In this document: in pieces, positions 9,319 through 18,422 of the stretch
Numbering within the stretch: position 1 is the first letter of the stretch
Layout: each line of letters begins with the position of its first letter
Source: an uncultured Clostridia bacterium
Lineage (GTDB): Bacteria; Bacillota; Clostridia; Oscillospirales; Acutalibacteraceae
Assembly (NCBI GenBank): GCA_944384905.1
Contig: CALWVE010000040.1
Coordinates: forward strand, 60,261-124,260
Direction: 5' to 3'
DNA length: 64,000 nucleotides
The notes under the pieces: model-generated
Told to the model about the DNA's origin: nothing
The model's input: the letters and a program-made list of their open reading frames with translations, nothing else
Databases searched by the model: none
Translations under genes and position numbers: made by a program

Positions 9319-10923
9319 TTAGTTCTGTGTTTCGCCGTTATCGGCCAACAGCGTGATCGTTACATCAAACGATTTGCCGTTGTTTTCGTTACCGGCTAAG
9401 GTGGTTGTCAGGCGGTACATCGTCATCGTAACCTTGTCGCCGGGCTGGTACTCCAGCAGCTTATTCGAAATCTGATTCAAATTGCTGACGGTTTCGCCGT
9501 CGATTGCCGTGATGATGTCGCCGGGCTGTACTTCGGTACCTGCAAACGAACTATCGTCATCGATTTCCGTTACGATAAAACCGTACGGTACGCCATAAGA
9601 ATACACCTGCGAATCGGTCACGTCGTAGCCGCGAACACCCAGACGCACACGGCCGGTCACATAGCCGCCCTTTACCAGATCGCCGATAATTGTCTGCGCC
9701 TTATCGATCGGAATCGCAAAGCCCATGCTTTCGAATTCATCGGCCACAATTTTGGACGAATTGATACCGATTACCTGTCCGTACAGATTCACCAGTGCAC
9801 CGCCGGAGTTACCGGGGTTGATCGCCGCGTCTGTCTGAATATAGGTCATGCCGGCGGAACTGTAGCTGCCTACATGACGATCCAAGCCGGAAATATAACC
9901 GCCCGTCATCGAGAACGAAAAATCTTCGCCGCCGGGATTGCCGATTGCAATCACTTCTTCGCCAACCTCCATCTGAGCGGCACTGCCAAGCCGTGCCGGG
10001 CTCAATCCCTTGGCTTTGGCTTTCAAAACCGCCAGGTCGGTGGTGCGGTCATAGCCCACCACCTCAGCGTCGTATTCTTCACCGCTATACGTTACGACTT
10101 TCACCGTAACGTTGCGGGAATCCTGCACCACATGGCTGTTGGTAATGATATAGCCATCCTGCGAGATGATCACGCCGGAACCTGTGCCTTCCCCCTGATT
10201 GCCGGAGGCATCCGCGAAGGAAACCTTGACCAGCACCGTAGAATTGACAACAGACTCATACACTTCAGCTGCAGAGAGCATTTCACCCGAAGGACGCTGC
10301 TCAATCACAATGGCATCGTTCGGCGTAGGATCAGCCGGCTGCGGACTTTCCTGTCCGGAGGAATCGCCGTCCGGTTTGGCGGTAGGCTGCGGCGAAGCCG
10401 AAGGCGACTGCTCAGACGAGGTCACCGGCGGCAGCAGCACGGAACTGTTTGCTCCCGACAAAAAAGAATAAAAGCCGTAGCTGATAAATGCCAATACGGA
10501 AAGCGCTGCGCAGCTTCCCAGAATCCATAAAAAGACTTTCGCACCTGTGCGCATTTTCTTTTTCGGCTTGGGCGCCGCATAATACGATGTCGGTCCATCC
10601 TGCGGGAAATCGGAAGCCGCATAGCCATACCCATAACCGGATTCCGGTGCGGGCTGTTCCGGCTGCTCAGCGGAATACGTTTGCTCCGGCTGTGCTTCCT
10701 GCCAGGCAGTCGATTCCGGCTGCGGCTCGGCGGGTTCACCGGCAAACGTGCCGCCCACGCCTGTACCATGATAAGTACAGCCGTTTTCGGGACTCGCCGT
10801 TTCCTTGTTTTCGTCTGTATTTGTATTTGTTTCCGACACACCGCCGGCTAAAATCGGTTCATCCTGTTCGATGTGAACCGGCGGCATTTCGGAAGATTCG
10901 GGTTTCTTTTCAAATTCGTTCAT
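9319..10923 (-). CDS. htrA: Membrane-anchored HtrA/DegP-type serine protease with PDZ domain
   Basis: Envelope quality-control protease, 534 residues. Residues 1-125 are a low-complexity Glu/Pro/Gln-rich cytoplasmic region, a transmembrane helix spans about 129-156, and a Ser/Pro-rich linker follows. The trypsin-like domain has the triad His264 (TNSHVV), Asp296 (TTDLAVL) and Ser373 (GNSGGAL). A PDZ domain occupies about 425-520. The start codon overlaps the histidine kinase stop by four bases, so it is the last gene of a response regulator / kinase / protease operon. This recalls CssRS-controlled HtrA in Bacillus, where misfolded secreted protein induces the protease. The regulation here is inferred from context. 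Confidence 0.92.
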   Translation of the reverse strand: MNEFEKKPESSEMPPVHIEQDEPILAGGVSETNTNTDENKETASPENGCTYHGTGVGGTFAGEPAEPQPESTAWQEAQPEQTYSAEQPEQPAPESGYGYGYAASDFPQDGPTSYYAAPKPKKKMRTGAKVFLWILGSCAALSVLAFISYGFYSFLSGANSSVLLPPVTSSEQSPSASPQPTAKPDGDSSGQESPQPADPTPNDAIVIEQRPSGEMLSAAEVYESVVNSTVLVKVSFADASGNQGEGTGSGVIISQDGYIITNSHVVQDSRNVTVKVVTYSGEEYDAEVVGYDRTTDLAVLKAKAKGLSPARLGSAAQMEVGEEVIAIGNPGGEDFSFSMTGGYISGLDRHVGSYSSAGMTYIQTDAAINPGNSGGALVNLYGQVIGINSSKIVADEFESMGFAIPIDKAQTIIGDLVKGGYVTGRVRLGVRGYDVTDSQVYSYGVPYGFIVTEIDDDSSFAGTEVQPGDIITAIDGETVSNLNQISNKLLEYQPGDKVTMTMYRLTTTLAGNENNGKSFDVTITLLADNGETQN

Positions 10924-12413
10924 GTATGATCGCTTCTTTCCTTTACGGATAGATTTTCCTTTAATTCCGGTACGTTGTCGCGCAAGGGCAGGGTAAACTC
11001 AAATCGGGTGTATTCATTCTGCACCGAGCTGGCATGGATTTCTCCGCCATGCAGGTGAATCATGGAACGCACGATAAACAGTCCCAGTCCCATCCCGTTT
11101 TTATCATGCGCGCGGGATTTATCCGTTTTATAGAACCGGTCAAAGATCATCGAAAGTTCCTGCGGTGCAATGCCTTCCCCGCTGTTTTCTACGGAGATTG
11201 TCGCTTTCCCGCCGGATTCCTTCATGGAAACGGCGATATAGCCGCCTGTATTGCTGAATTTCACGGCGTTGTCGATCAGGTTATACAACACCTGATGGAT
11301 CATATCAGCGTCGCAGTCCACTACGATCGGCCGCAGATCTTCCATGCCGCGCACTTCGAGCTGCTTATCTTCAATCTTCTTTTCAAACGAGAGCATGACA
11401 TCCACCAGAATACCTGTGATCTCGTGCTGCGCCTTTGAAATGCGCAGTTCGCCGTTATCGATACGCGAAAGATCGAGCATCGTGCGCACCAGGCGCGACA
11501 GACGCTTCACTTCCACGGAGACAATGCGAAGGTACTTGCCCTCTTCTTCACGCGGAATCGTTCCGTCGATAATGCCGTCGATAAAACCGGCAATCGTGGT
11601 CATGGGCGTTTTCAGCTCGTGCGATACGTTCGCAATAAAGCTGCGGCGTGCATTTTCGCTGTTGGAAAGCGACACCGCCATGCTGTTGAACGCTTCCGTA
11701 AGCTGGCCGATTTCATCTTCTTTGTCGCCGCCGTTCGGCACGCGCACGCTGAAATTCCCGGCGCCCATTTCCCGCGCGGCCACCGCCATTTTGCGCAGCG
11801 GGATGACCATTCTATAGGAAAAGATGCCGATAATCAAAAACGCCAGCAAAACGGAAAACAGAGAAACCAACACGATAGTACGTACAATTCCCATCAAATA
11901 GGTAGAGAGGTTTTTCGCGTCTACAGCGGCAAAAACCGCGCCGATCACCGTTCCGCTCGCGTTACGGATCGGCTGCCCTACCACATAATGCGATTCATCA
12001 TAAATTCCGTTGAATTTCCCGTTGCCTACATACAGTCCCTTGAGGACTTTCTGCATAATAAACGGATTGATTTCTTCCGGCTGAGACCCATCGGAAGCGG
12101 ACAGGCTGGTAATCAGCGGCTTTCCTTCGGTATCCGTGATAATGGTATCGGCATCAATCACTTCCGCTACGCTGCTGCACACCAGCGCCACACGGGCCAG
12201 CTGTTCTTCGCTGCATTCCGCAATCGAATCTCCTTCGAAATTCGAAAATACAGCCGCTACGATCGAAGCATTCTGGCTGAGCAATTCCTTTTTTTCGCTG
12301 CGCCAAAACTGCGAAAAGAACAGCACCATCATCACGCCGATGAGGACATACGTAAAAAATACGATGCCCATCGTAAGCCCCAGCTGTTTTTTTAATATGG
12401 TTCTATGCTGCAT
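10920..12413 (-). CDS. Sensor histidine kinase (HAMP, HisKA, HATPase)
   Basis: Membrane two-component sensor, 497 residues. TM1 spans about 11-34, an extracytoplasmic sensing domain about 35-173, TM2 about 174-199 and HAMP about 200-253. The phosphoacceptor His265 lies in NVSHELKTPMTT. An HATPase domain follows with the N-box LIDNAVKFSN, a GEGI G1 box and GMGLGLFIV. It lies two bases after its response regulator and overlaps htrA by four bases, so all three are cotranscribed. An envelope-stress role is inferred from the protease partner. Confidence 0.93.
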   Translation of the reverse strand: MQHRTILKKQLGLTMGIVFFTYVLIGVMMVLFFSQFWRSEKKELLSQNASIVAAVFSNFEGDSIAECSEEQLARVALVCSSVAEVIDADTIITDTEGKPLITSLSASDGSQPEEINPFIMQKVLKGLYVGNGKFNGIYDESHYVVGQPIRNASGTVIGAVFAAVDAKNLSTYLMGIVRTIVLVSLFSVLLAFLIIGIFSYRMVIPLRKMAVAAREMGAGNFSVRVPNGGDKEDEIGQLTEAFNSMAVSLSNSENARRSFIANVSHELKTPMTTIAGFIDGIIDGTIPREEEGKYLRIVSVEVKRLSRLVRTMLDLSRIDNGELRISKAQHEITGILVDVMLSFEKKIEDKQLEVRGMEDLRPIVVDCDADMIHQVLYNLIDNAVKFSNTGGYIAVSMKESGGKATISVENSGEGIAPQELSMIFDRFYKTDKSRAHDKNGMGLGLFIVRSMIHLHGGEIHASSVQNEYTRFEFTLPLRDNVPELKENLSVKERSDHT

Positions 12414-12415
12414 AG

Positions 12416-13105
12416 TTATTCTTTCACTTCAAATTTGTATCCTACGCCCCAAACGGTTTTCAGCGTCCATTTATCCGATACGCCTTCCAGTTTTTCGCGC
12501 AGACGCTTCACGTGTACGTCGATTGTACGGGAATCGCCGTAATAATCAAATCCCCAAACCTCATCCAGAAGCTGGTCGCGGGTAAATACGCGGTTGGGAT
12601 TGCTGGCCAGATGATACAGCAGTTCCATTTCCTTGGGCGGCGTATCAATCTGCACCCCGTCTACTTTCAGTTCGTAGTTTGTAAGATTGATCGAAAGCTT
12701 GTCGTAATGAACTTCTTTCACGGTGTTGCTTTCATCTTTTCCGATACGGCGCAGAACCGCTTTGATACGCGCCAGCACTTCTTTGGTTTCAAACGGCTTG
12801 ACGATATAGTCGTCGGCGCCCAGTTCCAAACCCAGCACCTTATCGAACACTTCGCCCTTGGCGGTCAGCATAATGATCGGGCACTGCGACTGCTTGCGGA
12901 TTTCACGGCAAACCTGCCAGCCGTCGAGTTCCGGCAGCATAATATCCAAAAGCATCAGATCGGGCGAAAACACATGGAACATTTCCAAAGCGCTTTTGCC
13001 GTCGTAAGCAATCGAAACCGTATAGCCTTCTTTTTCTATGTACAAGCGAAGCAGTTCGCAAATATTTTTATCGTCGTCTACAATCAGAATCTTTCCCGTT
13101 GCCAT
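12416..13105 (-). CDS. OmpR/PhoB-family response regulator
   Basis: Two-component transcription factor of 229 residues. The receiver domain has acidic residues 10-12, phosphoacceptor Asp54 (LLDIMLP) and Lys103 (VKPFE). A winged-helix DNA-binding domain occupies about 130-229 (TIDVHVKRLREKLE, VWGVGYKFE). I choose the ATG at 13103-13105, which follows GGAGGG by seven bases. The open frame extends 22 codons upstream without ribosome site or homology. It heads the operon with the kinase and htrA. Confidence 0.93.
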   Translation of the reverse strand: MATGKILIVDDDKNICELLRLYIEKEGYTVSIAYDGKSALEMFHVFSPDLMLLDIMLPELDGWQVCREIRKQSQCPIIMLTAKGEVFDKVLGLELGADDYIVKPFETKEVLARIKAVLRRIGKDESNTVKEVHYDKLSINLTNYELKVDGVQIDTPPKEMELLYHLASNPNRVFTRDQLLDEVWGFDYYGDSRTIDVHVKRLREKLEGVSDKWTLKTVWGVGYKFEVKE

Positions 13106-13230
13106 TTTGAAATCCCTCCGTTTTCGTTTTTCCGTATTTCCACCCGGTAAAAACCTGTCATCAGTATACACCTATTTTCCGCCGGATGGATGAACATTTT
13201 AAAAACGTCCTGCGATCATTGTGTGAAGGC

Positions 13231-13887
13231 TCAGCCGATTGCCCGGCGGAAAAAGCCGAACAGCAGCGCGCCGTCCACCGTATCTTCACGGTAATGCGCG
13301 AACGCCATGCGTTCCGGATGCCACTGCACACCCCAGATCGGCAATGTCTTATGTGAAATCGCTTCGATCACACCGTCGGCCGCATATTGAACGGCCGAAA
13401 AGCCCGGGGCAAGATCCCGCACACACTGGTGATGCGCCGAATTCGTCACAACGTTAGACGAGCCGTACACAGCCTCTACAAAACCGTCCGGCTGCGCCAG
13501 CGTGGCATGAACGGCATCTCCCTGCGGCGTATGGGTGTGGTTAACCACGCTTTCAATATGCTGTACCAGCGTACCGCCAAAAGCAACGTTAATCACCTGA
13601 CAGCCGCGGCAGATTCCGAAAACCGGACGTCCGGCTGCGGCAAAATCCTGAATCAGCTGCATTTCGAGCTGATCGAGTTCTTCGTCTGGCGTACCGCACA
13701 GCGGCGAAATCTCTTCCCCGTAAAAGCGGGGATGCATATCGCCTCCCCCGGGGACAAGCAAAGCGTCAAACGCATTGACGGAAAATCCGGGCTGCATCGG
13801 CACCGGCTCCATGCCGGAACGGCGAAGCGCCTGGATATAGTTTTCGGGATTAGCCAGTTTACCGGCCAATAAAACACGCGGAAGCAT
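13231..13887 (-). CDS. Class I glutamine amidotransferase-like hydrolase (peptidase C26 / PuuD type)
   Basis: Cytoplasmic hydrolase of 218 residues in the gamma-glutamyl-GABA hydrolase group, which cleaves gamma-glutamyl amides such as those of the putrescine pathway. The triad is visible: Cys93 in GICRGCQ, with His190 and Glu192 in VQWHPE. An oxyanion-type VPGGGD loop lies at 45-50. Its start overlaps the tadA stop by one base, so it is cotranscribed with tadA. The true substrate is unknown because no other putrescine genes are nearby. Confidence 0.8.
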   Translation of the reverse strand: MLPRVLLAGKLANPENYIQALRRSGMEPVPMQPGFSVNAFDALLVPGGGDMHPRFYGEEISPLCGTPDEELDQLEMQLIQDFAAAGRPVFGICRGCQVINVAFGGTLVQHIESVVNHTHTPQGDAVHATLAQPDGFVEAVYGSSNVVTNSAHHQCVRDLAPGFSAVQYAADGVIEAISHKTLPIWGVQWHPERMAFAHYREDTVDGALLFGFFRRAIG

Positions 13888-14390
13888 TACACCGACTCCT
13901 CTTCTGTCGGGGATACGCCCCGGCGGCGGGCACGCAGATCACGGAAAAACCGCGACAGCAGCGCCGAACATTCTTCTTCCAAATAACCGGCAACAACCGC
14001 CGGCTTATGATTATATGGTAAATCAAACATCGAAATGACGGACCCGCACGAACCGGCCTTGGGATCGTACGCGCCGAACACCACAACCGGAAGCCGGGCG
14101 TTGATTGCCGCGCCCGCGCACATCGGACACGGTTCCAACGTTACATACAGTTCGCATTGCCACAGCCGCCAACCGTGAAGCGTGCGGCAGGCTTCGTCAA
14201 TCGCTTCGATTTCAGCATGACACAAAGCGTTTTTCACCTTTTCGCGCCGGTTGCGTCCCCGACCTACGATCACACCGTCTTTCACCACCACGGCGCCTAC
14301 GGGCACTTCCCCTTCCGCGGCCGCTTCCTGCGCAAGGCGGATGGCTTCGCGCATAAAACATTCCTTGGGTACAAACAATTCTTTTTCCAT
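13887..14390 (-). CDS. tadA: tRNA-specific adenosine deaminase
   Basis: Converts adenosine-34 to inosine in the tRNA-Arg(ACG) wobble position, an essential reaction. The 167-residue protein carries the zinc and catalytic motifs HAE (His58, Glu60) and PCPMC (Cys88, Cys91). The length is normal. It is four bases downstream of the CAAX-type protease gene and overlaps the amidotransferase gene by one base, forming a compact three-gene unit. Confidence 0.93.
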   Translation of the reverse strand: MEKELFVPKECFMREAIRLAQEAAAEGEVPVGAVVVKDGVIVGRGRNRREKVKNALCHAEIEAIDEACRTLHGWRLWQCELYVTLEPCPMCAGAAINARLPVVVFGAYDPKAGSCGSVISMFDLPYNHKPAVVAGYLEEECSALLSRFFRDLRARRRGVSPTEEESV

Positions 14391-14394
14391 CGGC

Positions 14395-15423
14395 TTACAC
14401 CATCAGGCTGACCGCGCACGAAAGCACCGTGTAGCCCAGCAAAACCAGAAAACCGCTCGAAGACAGGCACACCCACAGTCTGCCCAGCGGATGCACCAGG
14501 TTCTCTTTCGCACGATCCAGATGGAGCAGATCATCGCCGCGGATCGTTTTAACCAACATAATGATGACCGACACGCATCCCAAAAACAGCAAAAGCAGCA
14601 TCGCCGCTCCGCTGATCATGTTGGCCGCTTCGGCACCGGCGTATTCCAAAATCAGCTGTGTAGCAACGGAAAGCCCATTGTTAATCATATGAATCACAAT
14701 CGGCACGACCAGATTGTTCGTCTTTACGTAAGCCACGCCCAGCGCAATACCGGCCAAAAACGCAAACGGAATCTGTACCACATTGCCGTGAACCAAGGCA
14801 AACAGCAACGCCGAAACCATAACGGCCAGAAAATCTCCATGGCGGCGCAGATGAGAAAGCACAATGCCTCTAAAAGCAAATTCTTCGGCAAGCGGCGGCA
14901 AAACGGCAATTCCCATCGCAAACGCTGCCGCTGCTACAGGCGACGAAGCAGACGGCAGGCTTAAAGTAATATCGGTATAGCCCGCGTCGGTAATCCACTC
15001 CGAAAGCATCTGCGCCGGAAAATTGGCCAGCATACAGATCAGCACGCCGAACCCGATATACAGCAAACTGCGCCCGAATTTGACTCTTTCAAACCGAAGA
15101 TAATCGGAAAAATCAATTTCTTTTACAACGGCAAACACCACAAACGAAAGCGGCGTGCCCACGGCCACAGCCACGCACTGCATGAGATAATACATTTCGC
15201 TGCTCATGCCTACCGTCAGGTTTTGCGCAGGGGAAGTCAGCATTCCGAAAACCTGCAATAAAATCACCAATACATTGGCGCACAGCAGCATGCCGCAAAC
15301 AGACCAGGCGGCAAACGACATACTGCGGCGAAGATCCCGCCGCTGCGCCTTGCGTTGTTGTTTGATAGCCTGCTGCATCATTTTCTGAGTATCCGGCATA
15401 ACCGGACTCTTGTCAACATTCAT
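14395..15423 (-). CDS. CPBP/CAAX-type intramembrane metalloprotease
   Basis: Polytopic membrane protein of about 342 residues with the Abi/CPBP signature EEFAFRG, a following LRRHGD, and LVHGN, which supplies a metal-binding histidine. Family members process membrane or peptide substrates, and some give bacteriocin self-immunity. Here there are no bacteriocin genes nearby. I choose the ATG at 15421-15423 (MNVDKSPVM), six bases after AAAGGA, rather than the longer open frame. A good promoter lies at 15475-15503. Confidence 0.85.
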   Translation of the reverse strand: MNVDKSPVMPDTQKMMQQAIKQQRKAQRRDLRRSMSFAAWSVCGMLLCANVLVILLQVFGMLTSPAQNLTVGMSSEMYYLMQCVAVAVGTPLSFVVFAVVKEIDFSDYLRFERVKFGRSLLYIGFGVLICMLANFPAQMLSEWITDAGYTDITLSLPSASSPVAAAAFAMGIAVLPPLAEEFAFRGIVLSHLRRHGDFLAVMVSALLFALVHGNVVQIPFAFLAGIALGVAYVKTNNLVVPIVIHMINNGLSVATQLILEYAGAEAANMISGAAMLLLLFLGCVSVIIMLVKTIRGDDLLHLDRAKENLVHPLGRLWVCLSSSGFLVLLGYTVLSCAVSLMV

Positions 15424-15474
15424 ATAAATTCCTTTCCGCCGCCCAAACGGCTTTACCAATCTCCTTGTAAAGCT

Positions 15475-15503
15475 ATTATGCATGATTTTCCATGCAATTG
15501 CAA
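15475..15503 (-). promoter_or_regulatory. Predicted promoter of the CPBP protease / tadA unit
   Basis: TTGCAA at 15498-15503 and CATAAT at 15475-15480 on the minus strand with a 17-base spacer, about 45 bases before the protease ribosome site. Confidence 0.5.
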
Positions 15504-15540
15504 GCGCTGTTTGTTTGTTATGCGAAATTCACATCAAAAA

Positions 15541-15576
15541 ACAACTGCCGAAAGGAAGTTATCCCTCGGCAGTTTC
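15541..15576 (-). terminator. Terminator overlapping the end of the RHH gene
   Basis: AACTGCCGA and TCGGCAGTT form a perfect stem followed on the minus strand by GTTTTTTG. The upstream arm is made from the last three sense codons of the ribbon-helix-helix gene, so the terminator is partly coding. Confidence 0.75.
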
Positions 15577-15747
15577 TTCTTTCAATTCAGGTATATGCTC
15601 CAGCGCATAATCAATGCACTGATTGATCAATTCGCTTCGGCTCAAATGATATTTCGATGCAAGCCAATCGATTTTCTGCAATTTATCAAAATCGATCCGA
15701 ACGGTGATGGGATCCTTTTTATATTGTTTAGGAATAAAATCGGCCAT
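15559..15747 (-). CDS. Small ribbon-helix-helix (CopG/Arc-like) protein
   Basis: Likely DNA-binding protein of 62 residues. A short basic N-terminus (MADFIPKQYKKDP) is followed by the beta strand ITVRIDFDKL, then two helices with the turn YHLSRSELINQCIDYAL, which is the RHH fold pattern. The ATG at 15745-15747 follows an AGGTGA site. A GTG seven codons upstream is also open. No toxin gene is adjacent, so an antitoxin role is not supported. It could be a stand-alone regulator, with target unknown. Confidence 0.7.
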   Translation of the reverse strand: MADFIPKQYKKDPITVRIDFDKLQKIDWLASKYHLSRSELINQCIDYALEHIPELKEETAEG

Positions 15748-15819
15748 TTCTCTTCTCACCTCTTGCACAAGTATAGGCTCTTTTGTATGCGGAATGTAGA
15801 TTCGATAACCGAATACATT

Positions 15820-16929
15820 TTATCGCAGCAGCATGCCGGAGTTGAGCAGGCTGGTGGAATAGAGAAACAGCACATCCTGATCCTCAAACGTCACGTAATT
15901 GCCCACAAGCGAAGCCGGAATATACCGCAGGTCGATCAGCGTCACTTTCGAGTAGCCTTCCAAAAACAGCGGTGACAAGCTGCTGCCGAAGGAATCCCGG
16001 AAGATGATCAGCTCACGGTCCGTTTGGGCTTTCGGGCTTTCAATCGTGACAATCGCCTGCGGCCCGCCCGCAAACACATTGTAGCCGTCCATGCTGTCGA
16101 TCGCTGCCGGATCGTAAACCGGCCGCTCGCCCTCAAATTCAAGGCCGGTCATCGCGGCGGCGTCAATCGCTTCGCTCGTGAGATAGCACAGCGTATCGGG
16201 CTGCACATTCAGCGCCGACTGCCCAAAATAAACGCCGTAAAACGGTTCGAGCGTGTGCCGGGTAAAGCCGCCGGCGGGCGCAGAAAGATCCGCCGGCATG
16301 TCCATCGCTTCACCCAAAGCCTGCGCGACGGGCAGAATCTCTTCCTGCCGCCAGTGCGTATCCGTGCGGTAATAATCGTCCAGTGTGAGCAAACCGAACA
16401 AATCCACATACGTCGCCTGCGGATTCACCGTCTGCCGCATGATATCCAGCATACGGTTTGTATCCAGCTGCGGACGATCCCCCGCGGCATACACGTTTTT
16501 ATCGGGCACAACCGCCCAGTAAACCGGCATTCCCTCAAGATACGTCTGCATCACCTCGTTGATTTTCTCCGCGGCATACTTCACCTGATCTTCTTTCAGC
16601 TGTGTTTCCATCTTACATACGCTGTCGCCGGAAAGATAGATGCCGTTGTTATCGAGCTGCCGGAACACATCGAAGCGCACCATCGCCTTGATGCTTCGCC
16701 ACGCATCGCGCAGCGGGAACTGATCGAGCCAGTACGTTTCCAGATCCGTCATGTAGGTTCCGGAAAAAACGCTCTGCGCCGAAAGTTCGGGCGCCTGCTC
16801 CAGCTTGCGCCGTTCCGCGCGGGAGACTTCCGTATCCGGCAGAATAATCGACCAGATGCCGAAGCCAAACAGCATGCCCAGCGTAACCGCCACAACCGCA
16901 ATCGATTTGATTTTGCTGTACTTTTTCAT
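15820..16929 (-). CDS. DHHW family protein (AlgX/AlgJ-like, surface O-acetylation partner)
   Basis: Predicted membrane-anchored extracytoplasmic protein of 369 residues with one N-terminal transmembrane segment (about 8-30). It carries the family motif YRTDTHW near the middle and an FRDSFGSSL block towards the C-terminus that resembles an SGNH-type nucleophile region. In alginate systems, proteins of this type accept acetyl groups passed out by the MBOAT partner and transfer them to the polysaccharide. It lies 12 bases after the MBOAT gene, consistent with this partnership. The polymer acylated here is unknown. Confidence 0.82.
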   Translation of the reverse strand: MKKYSKIKSIAVVAVTLGMLFGFGIWSIILPDTEVSRAERRKLEQAPELSAQSVFSGTYMTDLETYWLDQFPLRDAWRSIKAMVRFDVFRQLDNNGIYLSGDSVCKMETQLKEDQVKYAAEKINEVMQTYLEGMPVYWAVVPDKNVYAAGDRPQLDTNRMLDIMRQTVNPQATYVDLFGLLTLDDYYRTDTHWRQEEILPVAQALGEAMDMPADLSAPAGGFTRHTLEPFYGVYFGQSALNVQPDTLCYLTSEAIDAAAMTGLEFEGERPVYDPAAIDSMDGYNVFAGGPQAIVTIESPKAQTDRELIIFRDSFGSSLSPLFLEGYSKVTLIDLRYIPASLVGNYVTFEDQDVLFLYSTSLLNSGMLLR

Positions 16930-16941
16930 GCTGTCCCCTCC

Positions 16942-18345
16942 TTAAAAACGGAAATACAAAAATGGATTGAACGAACCGTCCACCAGCGAAGCGGTCACCA
17001 CAATCAGCAGTCCGGCCAACACAATCGGCTCAACCGCCGTCATGATGGGCGTATGCTCGATCCGCTTACCCAGACGCTTCCAAACCGGCAAAGACGCCGC
17101 CGCGCAGACAATCAGCAAAACCGCATAACTGCGCAGATAATACAGAGCCTCCCGGCTGATAAGCGGCAAACCGCCCACGCCAAACAGGCCGCCAAGATCG
17201 CTGGCCACACCTGCCAGTCCGTTCGCGTTGAAAATCACAAAACTGATAACGACAATCAGCATGACATACAGATGACACACCGCCGCCGGGCAGCGTTCCA
17301 GCCATTTGCCCAGCCAGAGCTTCTCGATCATCAAAACCACGCCGAACAGCGCGCCCCACAGCACAAAATTCCAGCTGGCGCCGTGCCACAAACCCGTAAG
17401 CAGCCACACCACCACTATATTTCTGATCCACTTAACCCGGCTCACGCGGTTTCCGCCGAGCGGAATATACACATAATCACGGAACCACCCGCCCAGCGTC
17501 ATATGCCAGCGCCGCCAGAATTCCGTAATCGAACGGGAAACATACGGGTAATCGAAGTTTTCGGGAAATTTGAAACCGAACACACGTCCCAGCCCGATCG
17601 CCATATCGGAATAGCCGGAAAAATCAAAATAGATTTGCATCGTAAACGCCACGGCATAGATCCAATAGAACAACACGCTGTTATCCTGCGTAGTCCGGAA
17701 TGCGGAACAGAGCTCTCCCATGGCATTGGCCAGCAAAACCTTTTTCGCCAATCCGAATACAAACCGCCGCATGCCCAGCGCCGTACTGTCCAGCGTACTG
17801 GTTCGCTCCCGCAATTCGGCTTCCACATCTGTATAGCGGACGATTGGCCCGGCAATCAGCTGCGGGAACAGACAAACAAACGTTGCGAATGTTGCCAAAT
17901 TGCGCTGTGCATGCGCTTTGCCTTGGTAGACGTCAATCGTGTACGACATCGTCTGAAATGTAAAAAAGCTGATGCCGATGGGCAGGCGCACATGCGTCAG
18001 CGGAATCGCAGTTCCAAACAGTGTGTTAACCGTCCCAATGGAAAAATCAGTATATTTGAAGAATCCGAGCATTCCCAGATTGATCACGATGGAAATCACC
18101 AGAAAAGCCCGGGCGGCGCGCGGCTTATGCCGGTATTTTTCAATCAGCAAACTCCAGGCATAGTCGCTCAGCGAAGAAAGCAGCAAAAGCAAAACGTAAA
18201 CCGGCTCGCCGAAAAAATAGAATACCAAACTGAATACCAGCAGCACGGCGTTTCGCCACGCCACCGGCACGGACGGCGCCAGAAAATACACCAGAATGGC
18301 CAGCGGCAAAAAAGCATAGAGAAAGGTAACACTTGAAAACAGCAT
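16942..18345 (-). CDS. MBOAT family O-acyltransferase (AlgI/DltB-like)
   Basis: Polytopic membrane acyltransferase, 467 residues, that passes acyl groups across the membrane to a surface polymer. It has the AlgI-like N-terminus MLFSSVTFLYAFLPL. The MBOAT core includes ITEFWRRWHMTL and the catalytic histidine in LTGLWHGASWNF. Two ATGs compete. The first directly abuts GGAGG, so I choose the second (18343-18345), which has a six-base spacing. It works with the DHHW protein immediately downstream. The DUF4358 lipoprotein gene lies upstream beyond a terminator hairpin. Confidence 0.9.
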   Translation of the reverse strand: MLFSSVTFLYAFLPLAILVYFLAPSVPVAWRNAVLLVFSLVFYFFGEPVYVLLLLLSSLSDYAWSLLIEKYRHKPRAARAFLVISIVINLGMLGFFKYTDFSIGTVNTLFGTAIPLTHVRLPIGISFFTFQTMSYTIDVYQGKAHAQRNLATFATFVCLFPQLIAGPIVRYTDVEAELRERTSTLDSTALGMRRFVFGLAKKVLLANAMGELCSAFRTTQDNSVLFYWIYAVAFTMQIYFDFSGYSDMAIGLGRVFGFKFPENFDYPYVSRSITEFWRRWHMTLGGWFRDYVYIPLGGNRVSRVKWIRNIVVVWLLTGLWHGASWNFVLWGALFGVVLMIEKLWLGKWLERCPAAVCHLYVMLIVVISFVIFNANGLAGVASDLGGLFGVGGLPLISREALYYLRSYAVLLIVCAAASLPVWKRLGKRIEHTPIMTAVEPIVLAGLLIVVTASLVDGSFNPFLYFRF

Positions 18346-18372
18346 GGTCATCCTCCAAAACAGAATTCAATG

Positions 18373-18410
18373 AAAAGGCCGGCCCGGCGAAAATGCTGGG
18401 CCGAGCCGGT
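18373..18410 (-). terminator. Intercistronic terminator between DUF4358 and MBOAT genes
   Basis: A GC-rich imperfect stem (CCGGCTCGGCCCAGC with GCCGGGCCGG) is followed by CCTTTTC on the minus strand. It sits between functionally linked co-directional genes and so may set their relative levels. Confidence 0.6.
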
Positions 18411-18422
18411 TACAAGTTGGAT

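Noticed and set aside
15498..15525. Possible cre site near the CPBP protease promoter
   Set aside because: Only a partial match outside the promoter core, and the gene has no evident link to sugar metabolism.
15559..15747. Toxin-antitoxin system based on the RHH protein
   Set aside because: No small toxin-like gene is adjacent on either side, and the gene has its own terminator.
16024..18336. A 770-codon open frame on the plus strand, antisense to the MBOAT and DHHW genes
   Set aside because: It is low in hydrophobics and rich in His/Arg/Gln, with no ribosome site or domain, and it mirrors codon bias of two well-supported genes on the other strand.
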